Source: Maratus speciosus (Eukaryota; Arthropoda; Arachnida; Araneae; Salticidae). From it: a stretch of 64,000 nt of DNA. This document shows positions 1 through 11,383 of the stretch, piece by piece. A model generated the notes under the pieces. That model had not been told where the DNA came from, ran no database searches, and saw only the letters and a list, made by a program, of their open reading frames with translations. How positions within the stretch are numbered: the first letter of the stretch is position 1; every line of letters begins with the position of its first letter. The stretch is from positions 154,363,915 to 154,427,914 of the forward strand of contig OZ010791.1 in the NCBI GenBank assembly GCA_963932465.1. The letters are read 5' to 3'. The position numbers and the translations under genes are program-made.

Positions 1-2073
1 AATCGCACCAGAATTGTGGTAAAATATTTTCGATTTAATAAGTATGTGAAATACAGCCTTTTTCTCATTTACAAATAAATTTTTTGGCAAATTCCGGTGC
101 CAATCATTTATTTCAACACTTTAGCATTGAAAAGGCTTTGCCCCTGAAAGGGTTAAAAAAACTATTTTTTGTTAGCCGTCTGTTAGTTATGCAACGCCTA
201 TATTCCAGGGACAACATGTTCTCTCGCATCTCCACATATGCAATAGATAAATTTACATATCCCATTTCTAGCATAGAAAAAAAGAGCCGGTGCCACAACT
301 TTTTCGATTTCCTATCCTTATCATATTATAAATGTCAATGTGTGTCCGAAAGTTTGAATGAATTCAGCGTCTAAACGGATGAATTAATGCTTTTGTATTT
401 TTGGATATAGATGGATTACAACTCGGAAATGAACATAGGCTATGTTTAATTTATTTTATTCAAATATTTTGCCTAATGATACAAAATTTCATTATTTTTC
501 CTACACAATGAATTGACATTTTTCCGATAAAATTTAACCAGCTTCCTTTATTCGTTGCCAAAATATAAAATCCCAGAATAATAATTTAATTTCCAATTGG
601 GAGATTAAAACGGAAAGTTTCAAGTATTTTTAATAATACAAGGTTCATGAATTTTAAGTAAGTGTGGAAAGAAAGCAAATGGGACGTCATATATAGAAAA
701 TAAAACTGATATGCTTTGATGTTGAAATAAAATGAGAATGAGATTGTGTTACGGTATTAATTCTTATTATTTAAAGAAAATTGTTATCAATGCTTACGGT
801 TTATCGCCTGCGTACGGTTAACATAAAGATTTAAATTTTAATTTAAAATTTAAAAATAAAAAATAAAAACTTTTGAAGAGCAAATGGTTAGCAAATGTCA
901 ATATTATGCACAGTAAAATTATCAATGTCGAAAATGACGTAATGATTAGCAGGAAATATGTGTTTCCATTCGTAAAAAGTAAAAAAAAATAACTAGATTA
1001 CCTTAATAATACAATGTTTTGCGAGTGTTAATTCTTAAAGCCGTTCATTTCAGGAAATTTAAATAAAAATTACTGTATTGTTAAAAGTAGGAAAATTTGC
1101 GCAATCCGAGATTTCCTTGGGGGATTCATTTTTTCCACTGGCGACTATTTTTTAATTCAACTCGGAACACTTTTTAAATACAAAAAATCCATATATACTT
1201 TAACAATACAGTGCAAAATTGATTTTCTTAAAATAGTGGTGCGAGACTATAAAAATAGTCTCCAGTGACAGCCCTGATTTCGCCTAATTTCTAATATCCT
1301 ATCCCATCTGAGATCCTGAACTCTTTTACAAAAAATTTTTACATATTTACACTCTAAAATATATATAGATTTGGAATATGTAATAAAAATGTGCAATTTT
1401 TGACCTATTTTGATAAAAAAAAAAGAGAAATTACGCAGCGAGAGGGTTAAATATAATTAATATAATCCCTTAAGCTAATATTTGTTTTTGTTGCATTAAA
1501 ATATCTCAATTTGTTGATTTTCTGTATTCAAGTAAACCCTATTGATTTACAATGGAAGTCTATAGAAATTTGGCGAAATATTAGAGATATCGCCAAGTTG
1601 GCGTCACTTTTGGCAACACATTTGGTGACATTTGGCGACGGAACAGGGTCCCCCCTATGGTAACCCCTTTATAGGTATAGGGATGCATTAAATAACCAAT
1701 AATTATCAACCATTATCAATAATTATTAACCAATAATAATCTTCCCGGGTTTTAAAGAATATAGGTGAAAACATTTTTTTTAATTGAAAACTAATAATTT
1801 TTTTTATATGCAATAATATTTTTAGATTGCCCACTTGCATTAAAAAAGCATTTTTTATATGGAAAATACGAATTATATAATCAATTTAATTTTTGAAATT
1901 TATCAAAAGCGATATTTTCTTATTAGCCACATGCTAAGAGTTATTTGACCAAGAATTTGCTACTTACGGCATCCTTTTATATTCTGATAATTTCAGAGCT
2001 TATACATGTCTGTTAAATTTGTGTTTTATTTATATTATTTTATTAGCCTCCGGTACGGTATGCTATTTCTTTC
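1..2073. other. AT-rich non-coding stretch
   Basis: I see no gene here. The longest open frames are under 100 codons and resemble no family I know. A small inverted repeat lies at 1136-1267: CACTGGCGACTATTTTT is answered by a near-identical reverse complement at the other end, which suggests a very short MITE, but no target duplication is visible. The text around 1420-1450 (a GCAGCGAGAGGGTTA motif) recurs near 37158, so repeat-derived sequence is also present. Whether the region is intronic or intergenic cannot be told. Confidence 0.5.
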
Positions 2074-2796
2074 ACCCAGCTTATTTTGTCGAAGCTGGTA
2101 GACGGGAGGTGCTGGGTTCGAACCCAATCGCGCTCGCGCCCGTCGCACAGTGGGGCAAAATCCCGAAAAGCTGGCCAAAATATGAAAATGTTATTCAAAT
2201 TGCACGAAATTTCGTAAACGGGTGTTATTCAGGATGCTGATTACGATTCTAAAGTTAAAATTCCAAAAAAACAAAATGGCGGATCCAATATAGCGAATCC
2301 AATATGACGGACTAAAAATTAAAATTCTTTGAAAGTTACTCAATTTCTATGAAATTTCGTATACAGGTGAAATTTCGTATACAATGGTGTTTGAGGATGC
2401 TAAGTACGATTCAAAAGTTTAAAAAAAATGGCGTATTAATTCTAAAAATATTTAGATTTAAATAAAATGTGAAGTTTCGAGACTAAACGTTACAAAGAGT
2501 TTTCAAGGAACTAAGATGTGTTTAATCGGAATTACACGTTGAATCTTTATTCATGAAACACAATTAAGTACATTAATGGAAAGAAAAATGTTAAAAGGCT
2601 TAATTTTTATATTATTAAAATAAAGCGAAAGGATATTCTGAAATTTGTCTTCTGAATCATCTATAGTATAATAAGTAGATTCTTCAGAATGGGAATTGTC
2701 GAAGTATTTTACAGCACTTGTTATGCCTCTAAGGACAAGAATCTTAATTTCTTCTACGGTAATTTATGTAATCTTTAAATGATGGGATCTTATGAC

Positions 2797-2984
2797 CAGG
2801 GGTGTAGTGGAGGGTATACGGGGGTATACGCCGTATACCTTCTGGATTTTTTTAAGGAACACCGTATACCCTCTGTTTCTCAAGAAAGCTACAGTATATA
2901 CACTCTAGGGTATACGCTTTGACTTGAGCGTATACCCTCTGCTTTGAGCGTATACCCTCTGTGTTTTTTACGACTACACCACTG
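2797..2984. mobile_element. hAT MITE, 188 bp
   Basis: The ends are CAGGGGTGTAGTGG and, inverted, CAGTGGTGTAGTCG. An exact 8-bp TSD, CTTATGAC, lies at 2789-2796 and 2985-2992. The interior repeats GGGTATACG / CGTATACCCTC motifs in both orientations. It interrupts the 3' part of the Transib transposase pseudogene. Confidence 0.9.
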
Positions 2985-3553
2985 CTTATGACACAAATCC
3001 GATAAAAGCCCCATCTTCTATTGTTTTCGCCCTACTGAATTTTAGCGAGAAATCTTCTTGGTACCATTTGATCAATTTGTTGCACGATTCTTGAGAGTCT
3101 TCCGACATTTTCCCAATTGGTAATATTCAGGAAGCTATTATTTCTTTGCCATAAATATTTATTCTGGGCACTGAAGTTGGCATATAGAACTAGGAATACA
3201 ATTCAACGAATTTACAAGCTGTTTGTGAGCAATAATCCACGAAATGGATCAAATGAATGTTAAGAAATCAGTTTTAATATGACGTGGAATCGTTTGATCA
3301 AATCTTCGTTGTCTCTCTTTATGAAAGCAGAAATAGTTGCATTTTCAAAGAATCGACGAGCTGTACTGTCATCATTTGTGCTTCCAAATCTGGCTTTTGG
3401 TTTATCGACGAGAACTCCTAATTGTAAACGAAATCCTTTGTAAATTTTGTTTTACAATTTATTTTTTTTTCTTTTTGTCAGGAGTGTGCGCTTGCCATTC
3501 CTTTATATCCCGTTTGTATGCCAAATGCAAGCTACACTCAAAACACCTTATAT

Positions 3554-4555
3554 CAGACCTGCCAACCTTTGAAAATGAGAAATCGTAGCACACAAAATTA
3601 AAATTAATCTGGATGTTGGTTTGTTCTTCTTGTTTCGCAGCCATCTTTCGACATTCGTAGAAGGAATAAGGTTTCAGTCTTCCAACTGAATATAGTACAT
3701 TTTTTCCTCTGAATATTTTTATACGATTTTTAGGATTTCTTCGCGTTTCGCAGCGTTTTGTTTGTTTTTGTTTTATTTGTAAAAGAACCCTGGTTCCAAT
3801 TTTTTAGCCCAGTGCAGTAAAGTTTGGCGTAATTCGCGATCATTTCAGGATATTCACTATTTTTCCCACAATCGTAATTCACCTTTTTTCTATCACGATT
3901 CTTTGTTGAAATCCGCACTTTTTACCATGAACTTTTGACGAAATTCGCATTTTTTACCGCAATCCTTTGACGAATTTTGTATTTTTTGCCACAGTCCTTT
4001 GACAAAATTAGTGTTTTCTTTCTGCGATCTTTCGATGAAATTTGCGTTTTCTTACTGATCTTTCGATGAAATTTGAGTTTTCTAACTGATCTTTTTACGA
4101 AATTCGCGTTTTCTTTCTGCGATATTTTGACAAAATTCACGTTTTTACCATGATCCTTTGACGAAATTTATTTTCTTCTGCGACCAATTGACGAAATTGA
4201 TTTTTTTTACATGGTCATTTGTCGAAATTCGCGATAGTTTATTACAACCGATCGGCAAAATTTTCGATATCTTTTCGCGACCAATTAACAAAATTCACTA
4301 CTCGTTTCCACGACCTTTTGACGAAATTTGCAATATATTTCCCTCGATAGTTTATTGAAATTCGTAATTTTTGGCGGAATTCGCAATCTGTTTCGGAACT
4401 CTCAAAGAAATTAGCGATTTTATTAGGCGATCTATTGAAGATAATCACTATTTGTTTCTGAGATCTTTGACGAAATACCCGATATTTTCACACGATCGTT
4501 TAAGGAATTCTCAATTTTTTCTGCAATTGATTCACGAATTAATTTGGGGAAATTC

Positions 4556-4589
<34 letters not shown>

Positions 4590-5204
4590 AAGAAATTCGC
4601 AGACGTCCAATAAATTTCAAAATATATTCGCAGAAGAATCATAGATCTCTGGAAGAATTTGCAGGGGGAAATACTGCACAGCAGTTTTCATTTATGCAGG
4701 ACTTTAATTTTCCGCGTGCAAATCGTGCGATTTTGTACACTATTTCAAACCCTGCCCTTCAGAGAACCCCCCCCCCCCCCTCCCCTCCCCTCCAGAAATT
4801 CTTAAAGTGGCATCCCTGTTTCTAAGGAAGGAAATTCCTGTATAAATATTTACAGAAACACGATTCACTCGTGGTTAATACACATAAAGTGGGTTTTATC
4901 TTAAGAAATTTGTTTTGCAGCCCAGATTTTTTTTCCCATGAGCAATTTTTAATGTCCGAATTTTTGGACTAATGACCAATTTTTTAAAATTTGCGGAAAT
5001 GAATACTTTGAAAATTTTGAAAATTCGGAACAGAATCACTTTTGAAAAATATGCTACGTGGGATAAAAATCTCAACTAGAAGCAAAAAATGCGTTCATGT
5101 TTTTTGCAAAAAATCGTAGTTTAAAACCGATTTTCATAGCATCGTAGTTTATAGGTCCAAATCGTAGCAACTACGATTTTTTTTTGTAGCAGTTGGCAGG
5201 TCTG
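3554..5204. mobile_element. hAT-type non-autonomous element carrying a minisatellite
   Basis: A 13-bp TIR, CAGACCTGCCAAC, is present at both ends and is flanked by an exact 8-bp TSD, CCTTATAT (3546-3553 and 5205-5212). ATCGTAG motifs recur near both ends, as expected of subterminal transposase-binding repeats. The middle (3905-4560) is a degenerate array of about 31-bp units. The element interrupts the Transib transposase between its LRFGMTTLRVYK and FECSLHLAYK segments. No transposase was recognised inside. Confidence 0.9.
3905..4560 (-). repeat. 31-bp minisatellite array 1
   Basis: About twenty degenerate units run here in the orientation ...TTTGACGAAATTCGCGTTTTT..., the reverse complement of the arrays at 9645 and 48780. 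The array ends in a long A run (about 4559-4587). It is followed near 4958-5035 by a module (TCCGAATTTTTGGACTAATGACC and GAAAATTCGGAACAGAATCAC, each given in short form) that also borders arrays 2 and 3. Open frames across it encode only Lys/Arg/Phe-rich repeats and are not genes. Confidence 0.85.
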
Positions 5205-5296
5205 CCTTATATACACGTAACGTGGTCATCCCGAATCGTAAATGACCTTCATTCACTTTTAGTTTGAAAATGTCATCAAGGTTATTAAACTGTCTT

Positions 5297-5962
5297 CAGG
5301 GCCCGACTTAGGCTATGGGGGGCCTCGGGGCAAGAATCATTCTGGGGGGGGGGGGGGCCTTCTATCTATCTATAGATTTGTTTTAATAATGTGGAAGTAG
5401 CTAGTACTAAACTTCATACATATTCTATTATATACATAAGTTTTGTACCCGGTACTGCTTACATCTATATACAGTGTGTCGCAAAAAGGTTGTCACAATT
5501 TTAAGAAAACATACTTGTAGGATAATAGTAGAAAAAAATGGTAGATTGATTGACACGAGTATTTCTTTGCAAGCTTTTACTTTGATTATCTACGTACGTT
5601 ATAAGATGTCTAAAAGAAAATGGCCCAAATTGGTCATCATTAATGGTATTAACTTGCCACGTTACGAGAAAAACGTTAATAAAGAATTTCTTTTGAAAAC
5701 AATAGAATACTAAGTTGGCATAATAAAATATTAATCATTAGTTTTCTAGTGATATAGTTTGTTTTTTGCATGGGTGGAGAGGGTACTGGAAGCAGAGGGG
5801 GGAAGGGGGACCGCACTTCCTTCCTAAATGTTTGAAAGCATATGAATTTTGGTCACTTTTGTTTAATTTTAAACATTTGGCACTTTTTAATGAAAATCCT
5901 GACTACTCTGATGGGGGGCCCGGGGCAACTGCCCCGCATGCCCCTGCGTAAGTCGGGCCCTG
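5297..5962. mobile_element. hAT non-autonomous element, 666 bp
   Basis: The ends are CAGGGCCCGACTTA and its inverted copy, with an exact 8-bp TSD ACTGTCTT (5289-5296 and 5963-5970). Both ends are G/C-rich (GGGGCCTCGGGGC on the left, GCCCCGCATGCCCC on the right). The interior is AT-rich and has no recognised coding capacity. It splits the Transib transposase pseudogene. Confidence 0.92.
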
Positions 5963-7516
5963 ACTGTCTTGAAGTTGCTTGACATAGTTACCAACGTTAA
6001 GTTTACAAATTACTAGTAAAGGCATTAAAAAATTTTTCAATCAATTATCCTTAAATCTAGTTTGTAATTAACGCCTTCTTATTTTCTATCAATGATTGCG
6101 TTAAAAGGAATAAGTTTACTCTCCTGTTCTGCAACATAATCCATTTCACTGACAGTAGCTTCCGTATTTTCGAGAAAAAATTGATTCTGATGGGCCTAAA
6201 AAAATCTAGGAAATGAAGGTCTCGAATTTTTCCAGATAACGATTTCTGAATTATTCGCAGTACTTAAAAGTTCTAGTGGCACTAGAGAAGTGAAAAAGGT
6301 ATTTGAACCTGCTTTCTACCATCATCATAGCTAATTTTTTTTAAAGGTACTTTGACCATAGATGTGCCATCACATCCCCACTTGCAAATCAAATTCAGAT
6401 TGCTAATGTTCTCGGAAGTCAGATTCTTAATAATTTCCGTTTTCATTAATAAAACACGTTTAGCAGTATGATCTGGCAAAGATTGCAATTAAAAAGATAT
6501 TTATTCTAATTACATTAGAATAAACAGAATTATTAGCTATAAAGATAAGATAACGTATTTCCATCGGATCGATGATAGAGAATTATTTTAATTTTTTTTA
6601 AAACTAATATTGCTTATGAAATTCATTTACGCTTATGATTATAATATTTATTTGTAATATAATACATAATAATCTATCACCAAACTGATTAATCTGAAAA
6701 CTTCAAAAATGTTTGCCAGCTCAATTACTGTGACAAGTAATAAATTTCAGAGTTTTTGAAGCGACTAAAAAAGTGACATTTTTACTTGTGGTTACAAAAA
6801 CCTGCACAGAATGAAGAATGGCAGTTTATGGCAGCTGTTTTTTCACTATACATTAGGTAATAGTTCAGACTACTATTTCCATTATAAGTCGTTGCGGAAC
6901 ACTGTGGAACTTTTAAACTTTTAGATGTTTAAAAACAAAAAAATAAAATATTTTTTCAAAATTTTTATCAAAAATAATCATGAAATTATTAATTTTTATG
7001 TGCTTAATAAAAATTTTTGTAACACGCGCAAATAATTTACTCTATCATCGTGTGAATCCTGTTTAAAGCATTAAAATCGGATGATATGGGAAAATGTAGC
7101 ACGTGTTTAGAGAAACCATTGTTTTGCTCTTTTTGTTCACCTGAGATGATGATCCTCCAAGCGTCACTTTTGAAATGATACAGGTTGTCAAGCCAAAACG
7201 AAAACCTTTTTATAAATATAGATTCTGACCCTCCAAACATTATTCTAGCCATCTGTATAGTCAAAATTCCCGAAATAGTAACTTTATTTTTCGACTTTTG
7301 GCCAGCTTTTCGGGATTTTGCCCCACTGTGCGTCGGCCTAATCGTTCGGAGTTTTCGTGGTTTTCTTCAAACCTTGGATTTCCAAGAGTTAATACGGGTT
7401 AGGTTCCCTTAGAAAGACCCCCACGAAGGGCACCCCCCCCCCCCCCTTCGGGCCTATATCCCTCGGGGTGATAATTGGCCGTCATAAATACAACCAACCA
7501 ACCCAGCTTATTTTGT

Positions 7517-8690
7517 GTCCAGAAAATAACGTTACCTTACGGAAGCCTAGCCCTAAAACAAAGCATTTCGATTAAATACTCTTCAGCAATTTTTTAAACT
7601 TCTAAGCATCGCACATTTTCAATTTTTATACCGTCGTATTGGAAAAAAAAAATGTTCTTTTAAATGCATTTTGTTTGAAAACTTTATCTCCATTTATTTT
7701 TGAAATATTAATTTTTTTTGTAGTTTTTGGAGCCATTTGCTTAATATTGGCAACGGAAGTACTCCATTTCTGTAGAAAGTAAAGAAAAAATAGTTTTAAA
7801 ATAGTAATTATATATTTTTGTTGCCATTTTCTCGTAACAACCGAAAGAAAATGTAATTAAAATACGTGCTATTTTGAAAAATATATAATCGAATGATTTC
7901 TGTTAAAACAATGGAGCTATTATATACTATATTTAATTGTAAGTATTTATGAATCATTAGATAGCCGTTTTTTCCCGATTTTCTTGAATGATGGAATCTT
8001 TTTGCTGCATTTGTGCATTATTTCGCGATAGTGATGTGCTATGCGTGCTTTACTGTAGATGTTTAAGATGTAGATCGTAAATGTGAAATTCTTAAAATGA
8101 AGCGAATGACGTCATTTTACATAAAATAAAGAGCGTGCTTTAAGTCTTAAAATTGAAATATATTTTGTACTGCGTAGAATCCCGCTTAACCGAGTTATTT
8201 TCTTCTGATGGACTGGTGGCTTCTATTATTATGAAACAGCTATTATAAATGAAGTGTTAGGTGAAGAAAAAAAAAAAAGCCATTTCAATGCTCAATAACC
8301 AATGCCTTCAATAACCAATGAGATGCGTTTCATTTGGGCGTTGCTATTAAACAATCAACAAATAATTTCGATTTCTGTGCCATGTACGATAGCGTAATAT
8401 ATAAATAGATTGTCTACTATAAAATGTGATAAAGAATTGGTTTATTATATATGTTTTTAATTATCGGAAGGGAAATGCTTTGCTTAATTGATTCATTTCA
8501 TCTTCTTTTTATGTTACGTGAACGATGTCACGGGTAACAGCTAGTAAAAAATAGTAATGAAACAGAAAAGAAATGCTAGGAAAATTATTACTACGCTACA
8601 TTTTAGTAATTACATTTTAAAGCAGATGAAAACGATGGATAACTACACAGACGAAAAGTAAACAAGAAGTTTTTCTTCAATACCCAGTGT
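7517..8690. other. AT-rich non-coding stretch with a Helitron 3' end
   Basis: I recognise no gene. At 8512-8544 there is a Helitron-like 3' terminus: a short stem (CGTGA ... TCACG) followed by GGGTAACAG and terminal CTAG (8541-8544), with T as the next base. No matching 5' end beginning TC after an A was found upstream, so this is probably a truncated Helitron tail. Confidence 0.45.
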
Positions 8691-9322
8691 ACTGACGGTA
8701 CTTATAAGTACCACCAAGTAATTCAACTGTTAAATCAAATACATACACTGTTCACCTAAAATAAAAATAGCTAGTCAAATTGTATTCTAAGATCATAATG
8801 AACACATAAAAAAAAATCCAACACTTATATTCTTTACTGTGTTTGCATCAATAAAAAGACAAGTGTGACAATCTGTACCAAAAGTCGGCACAAAACACAT
8901 CGACTGTTTCAAAGATAGCCTCCTTCCCAGGGTTGTATCGGTTTTAACCATGGCGGTTTTAACCGTCCTGGTCAAAATTAATTTTGACCACTGAAATTTA
9001 CTATTCAATTTATTTACTACTAATCAAATATGTTTTACTAGTATATGTTAAAACTAAGTTAACATTTGTTAAAAATGTCATAATATACGTAACATAACAC
9101 CAGCAATACCAAATTAAAAAAGTCATAACATAAATAACATAACACCAAGATACACTGCCCTCCAAAAGTTAAGGTACAACATGTTTTTCAAAGCTCATCA
9201 TTCAAATAAAGGCAGTAACACTAAAGCTCATAGTGTCTATGAATGGTAGCATCATCTTTAAGAAAATTTATGCAAAAAATGCTTCGTTATCACTTTTAAA
9301 GAAATTTTCCATTATGTAGGAG

Positions 9323-11383
9323 CCCGGGCGCAGAATCGGCGCAACGCTGCGACGCACGTCGCAGACTCTTGAGAAGGTCTGCAGACTATTTTTCAACTGT
9401 TAAAATTTAGGAAAAAAAAGTTTGTTAGAAATTATTTTCCATGTGCCATAATAATACGCTCCACGCCACATGCGATTGACGAAGCTCCGATTCCGTTTAA
9501 AATATAAATAATTCACGGAGAAAACTCTAGACACGCGATCGTGAAACGCCCAATATTAAATGAGTCGATCCTCGTAGGGGTGATTTCTTCCGAAATTAAA
9601 AAAAATCGGTCATTAATCCGAAAATTCGAACGTAAATATCACGAATTTCGACAAATGTTCGCCGAAAAAACAATTTCGTCAATCGTTTGCAGTTAAAATA
9701 GCCAATTTCGTCAAAGGATCGTGAAAAAAAAGTGAATTTCGTCAAAAGATCGCGAAGAAAAAACGAAATTTTGTCGTAAGATCAAGAAGAAAACGTCAAT
9801 TTCGTCAAAAGGCTGCGGAAAAATAGCAACTTTCGTAAAAGGCTGTCGGAAAAATGCGGCTTCTGTCAAGTGATCGCGGTAAAAACACGAACTTCGTCAA
9901 AGGGCTACGGAAAAATAGCAACTTTCGTCAAAGGATAGCAGAAAAACGCAAATTTCATCAAAGGATCGCTGAAAAAACACTGATTTTGTCAAATGATCGC
10001 GGAAAGAACGCGAATTTTATCGAAGAATCGCTAAAAAATGAGATTTTCTTCAAAAGATCGTGGAAAATAGGCGAATTTCGTCAAAAGATCGCGAAAATTT
10101 TGTCACAAGGTCGAAAAAAAAGCCCATTTCGTCAAAGGGCTGCCGAAAAATAGTAACTTTCCACAAAGGATGGCGGGAAAACGCGAGTTTCGTCAAATGA
10201 TCGGGAAAAAACGTTAATTTTGACAAATGATCGAGGAAAAAGCGCGAATTCTGTCTAAGGATTGCGGGAAAACGCGAATTTCGTCGAAAAATCGCGGGGA
10301 AAAGCGAATTTCGCGCAAAGATCGCTAAAAAACGCTGATTTCACTAAACGATAGCGAAAAAACACGCATATCGTCAAAAGATCGCGAAGAAAACGCAAAT
10401 ATTTTTTCAAATGATCGGCGGAAAAAACGCAAATTTCGTCAAAAGATCGCGAAAAAAACGTGAACATCGTCGAAAGATCGCGAATATCATCGAAAGATTG
10501 CGAAAAAAACGCGAACATCATCGAAAGATCGCGAAAAGACATGAACATCGTCGATAGATCGCGAAAAAACCGCAAACATCGTCGAAAGATCGCGAAAAAA
10601 CTGCGAACATCGTCGAATGATCGCGGTAAAAAAGCCGGATATTGTCAAAGGATTGCGATAAAAAAAGCGGATATCGTCGAAAGGTCGCGAAAAAAAAACG
10701 CGAACATCGTCGAAAGATCGCGAAAAAACGCGCATTTCGTCAAAGGGTCGAGGGGAAAAAAAGGGAATTCCGTCAAAGAATCGTGGAAAACATTTGCTGT
10801 AACATTGATGTTTACACTTTGCACAACTAGCTAAGATTGCTAAATAAAACATTGTATTAGAATTACTTATAGTATTTCCATGAATTACTCAAATTTGATT
10901 TTCTAAGAATTTCAATCTGTTCCAATTACAGCTTTTATTGCTAAAAATTTAGATTTTTGCTGCTACAAAAATGGATTTTACTGCTACAAAATTAGATTTT
11001 TGCTGCTTCAAAGTGGCTTTAGTGCACTTTCATCCCTGTATTATCACATCTATATATACTTTTTGATATTATCACATTGTATCAATCTTTTCAAAAATTT
11101 TAGAAATTGGTGTTCATATGTTATTTTTACTGTTATTCTGTTTTCTAACTTCACAGAAGTTTTGACAAATTTTATGAAAGATTTTTCAGATAGTGGTGAT
11201 AAAAATTTTGAGGACAAAGGTAAATTATTTTAAGAAGTACTATCCTTTTATGTTAATCACAAATACTAGGAGGGGGGGAGTGCATGAGGGATTCGAAAGA
11301 GGTCGTTTATCCTTAAGTTCTGCAGACTGTTTTTAAAGTTACTACTTGTGTTGCAGACTGCAGAAAAAAATTCTGCTCCTGGG
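9323..11383. mobile_element. hAT-like element, 2.1 kb, carrying a minisatellite
   Basis: Imperfect TIRs are CCCGGGCGCAGAAT and, inverted, CCCAGGAGCAGAAT. They are bounded by an exact 8-bp TSD TGTAGGAG (9315-9322 and 11384-11391). Inside are the largest copy of the 31-bp minisatellite (9645-10800) and, about 10940-11020, several TTTTTGCTGCTACAAAA-type repeats like those at 52365-52510. No transposase was recognised. It lies inside the Tc1-like remnant, which lies inside the 8928 hAT. Confidence 0.85.
9645..10800 (+). repeat. 31-bp minisatellite array 2
   Basis: About 37 degenerate units run here, with core GATCGCGAAAAAAACGCGAA followed by TTTCGTCAAAA. Within the right half (10465-10720) the sub-variant GAACATCGTCGAAAGATCGC is homogenised, so local amplification occurred after the array formed. 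Left of the array, 9577-9640 holds the reverse complement of the module that follows arrays 1 and 3. That conserved polarity shows the array travels with its flank. Confidence 0.88.

Larger units (their letters stand above)
2640..6488 (-). pseudogene. Transib (RAG1-like core) transposase pseudogene
   Basis: Reading the - strand from 6488, residues 36-43 of the first open segment (6282-6488) are KWGCDGTS, which match the region of the first catalytic Asp in Transib transposases (D at residue 40 of this segment). After a frameshift come TSLVPLELL and VIWKNSRPSF (about 6200-6300). Then come LRFGMTTLRVYK just left of the 5297 hAT, FECSLHLAYKRDIKEWQA just left of the 3554 hAT (about 3480-3550), and ILPIGKMSEDSQESCNK followed by QEDFSLKFSR (about 3030-3120). 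A weak RLHKLP segment follows about 2750-2785. The order and spacing follow the family. The reading frame is destroyed by several stops, frameshifts and three insertions. Family recognition is from memory of conserved motifs and has not been checked by alignment. Confidence 0.85.
2146..7330 (-). mobile_element. Transib-type DNA transposon, 5.2 kb, inactivated
   Basis: The two ends are perfect 35-bp inverted repeats (2146-2180 and 7296-7330) beginning with heptamer CACAGTG. They are flanked by the 5-bp GC-rich duplication CGTCG (2141-2145 and 7331-7335). A CAC(A/T)RTG-like end with a 5-bp GC-rich TSD is the known signature of Transib, the superfamily related to RAG1, and the heptamer equals that of the V(D)J recombination signal. 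The interior encodes a recognisable Transib transposase on the - strand, now broken. Three hAT elements (2797-2984, 3554-5204, 5297-5962) have inserted, so the original element was about 2.7 kb. Confidence 0.88.
2090..7500 (+). mobile_element. tRNA-derived SINE, split by a Transib element
   Basis: The SINE is represented by 2090-2145 and 7336-7500. It has a clear Pol III B box (GGGTTCGAACCC at 2114-2125) and a tail of CAACCAACC repeats. No A box is seen, so the 5' end looks truncated. A 16-bp direct repeat, ACCCAGCTTATTTTGT, lies at 2074-2089 and again at 7501-7516. This is the expected TSD of a LINE-mobilised SINE. The two halves become contiguous when 2146-7330 plus one copy of CGTCG is removed, so the SINE was present first. 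Confidence 0.75.

Noticed and set aside
2019..2240. 73-codon frame across the SINE/Transib junction
   Set aside because: It spans two unrelated elements and the TSD, so it is open by chance.
5474..5713. 79-codon frame beginning MCRKKVVTILRKHTC
   Set aside because: It lies wholly inside the hAT at 5297-5962, shows no domain I recognise, and is of a length expected by chance.
7037..7264. 75-codon frame as the N-terminus of the Transib transposase
   Set aside because: It is on the right strand and inside the element, but I see no motif of the family and it is far from the first recognised segment, so it was not included.
9854..10852. Lys/Arg- or Phe/Ser-rich open frames of 100-124 codons on both strands
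   Set aside because: They translate the 31-bp minisatellite. Frames of similar composition occur in every array, and on both strands, with no start context or conserved domain.
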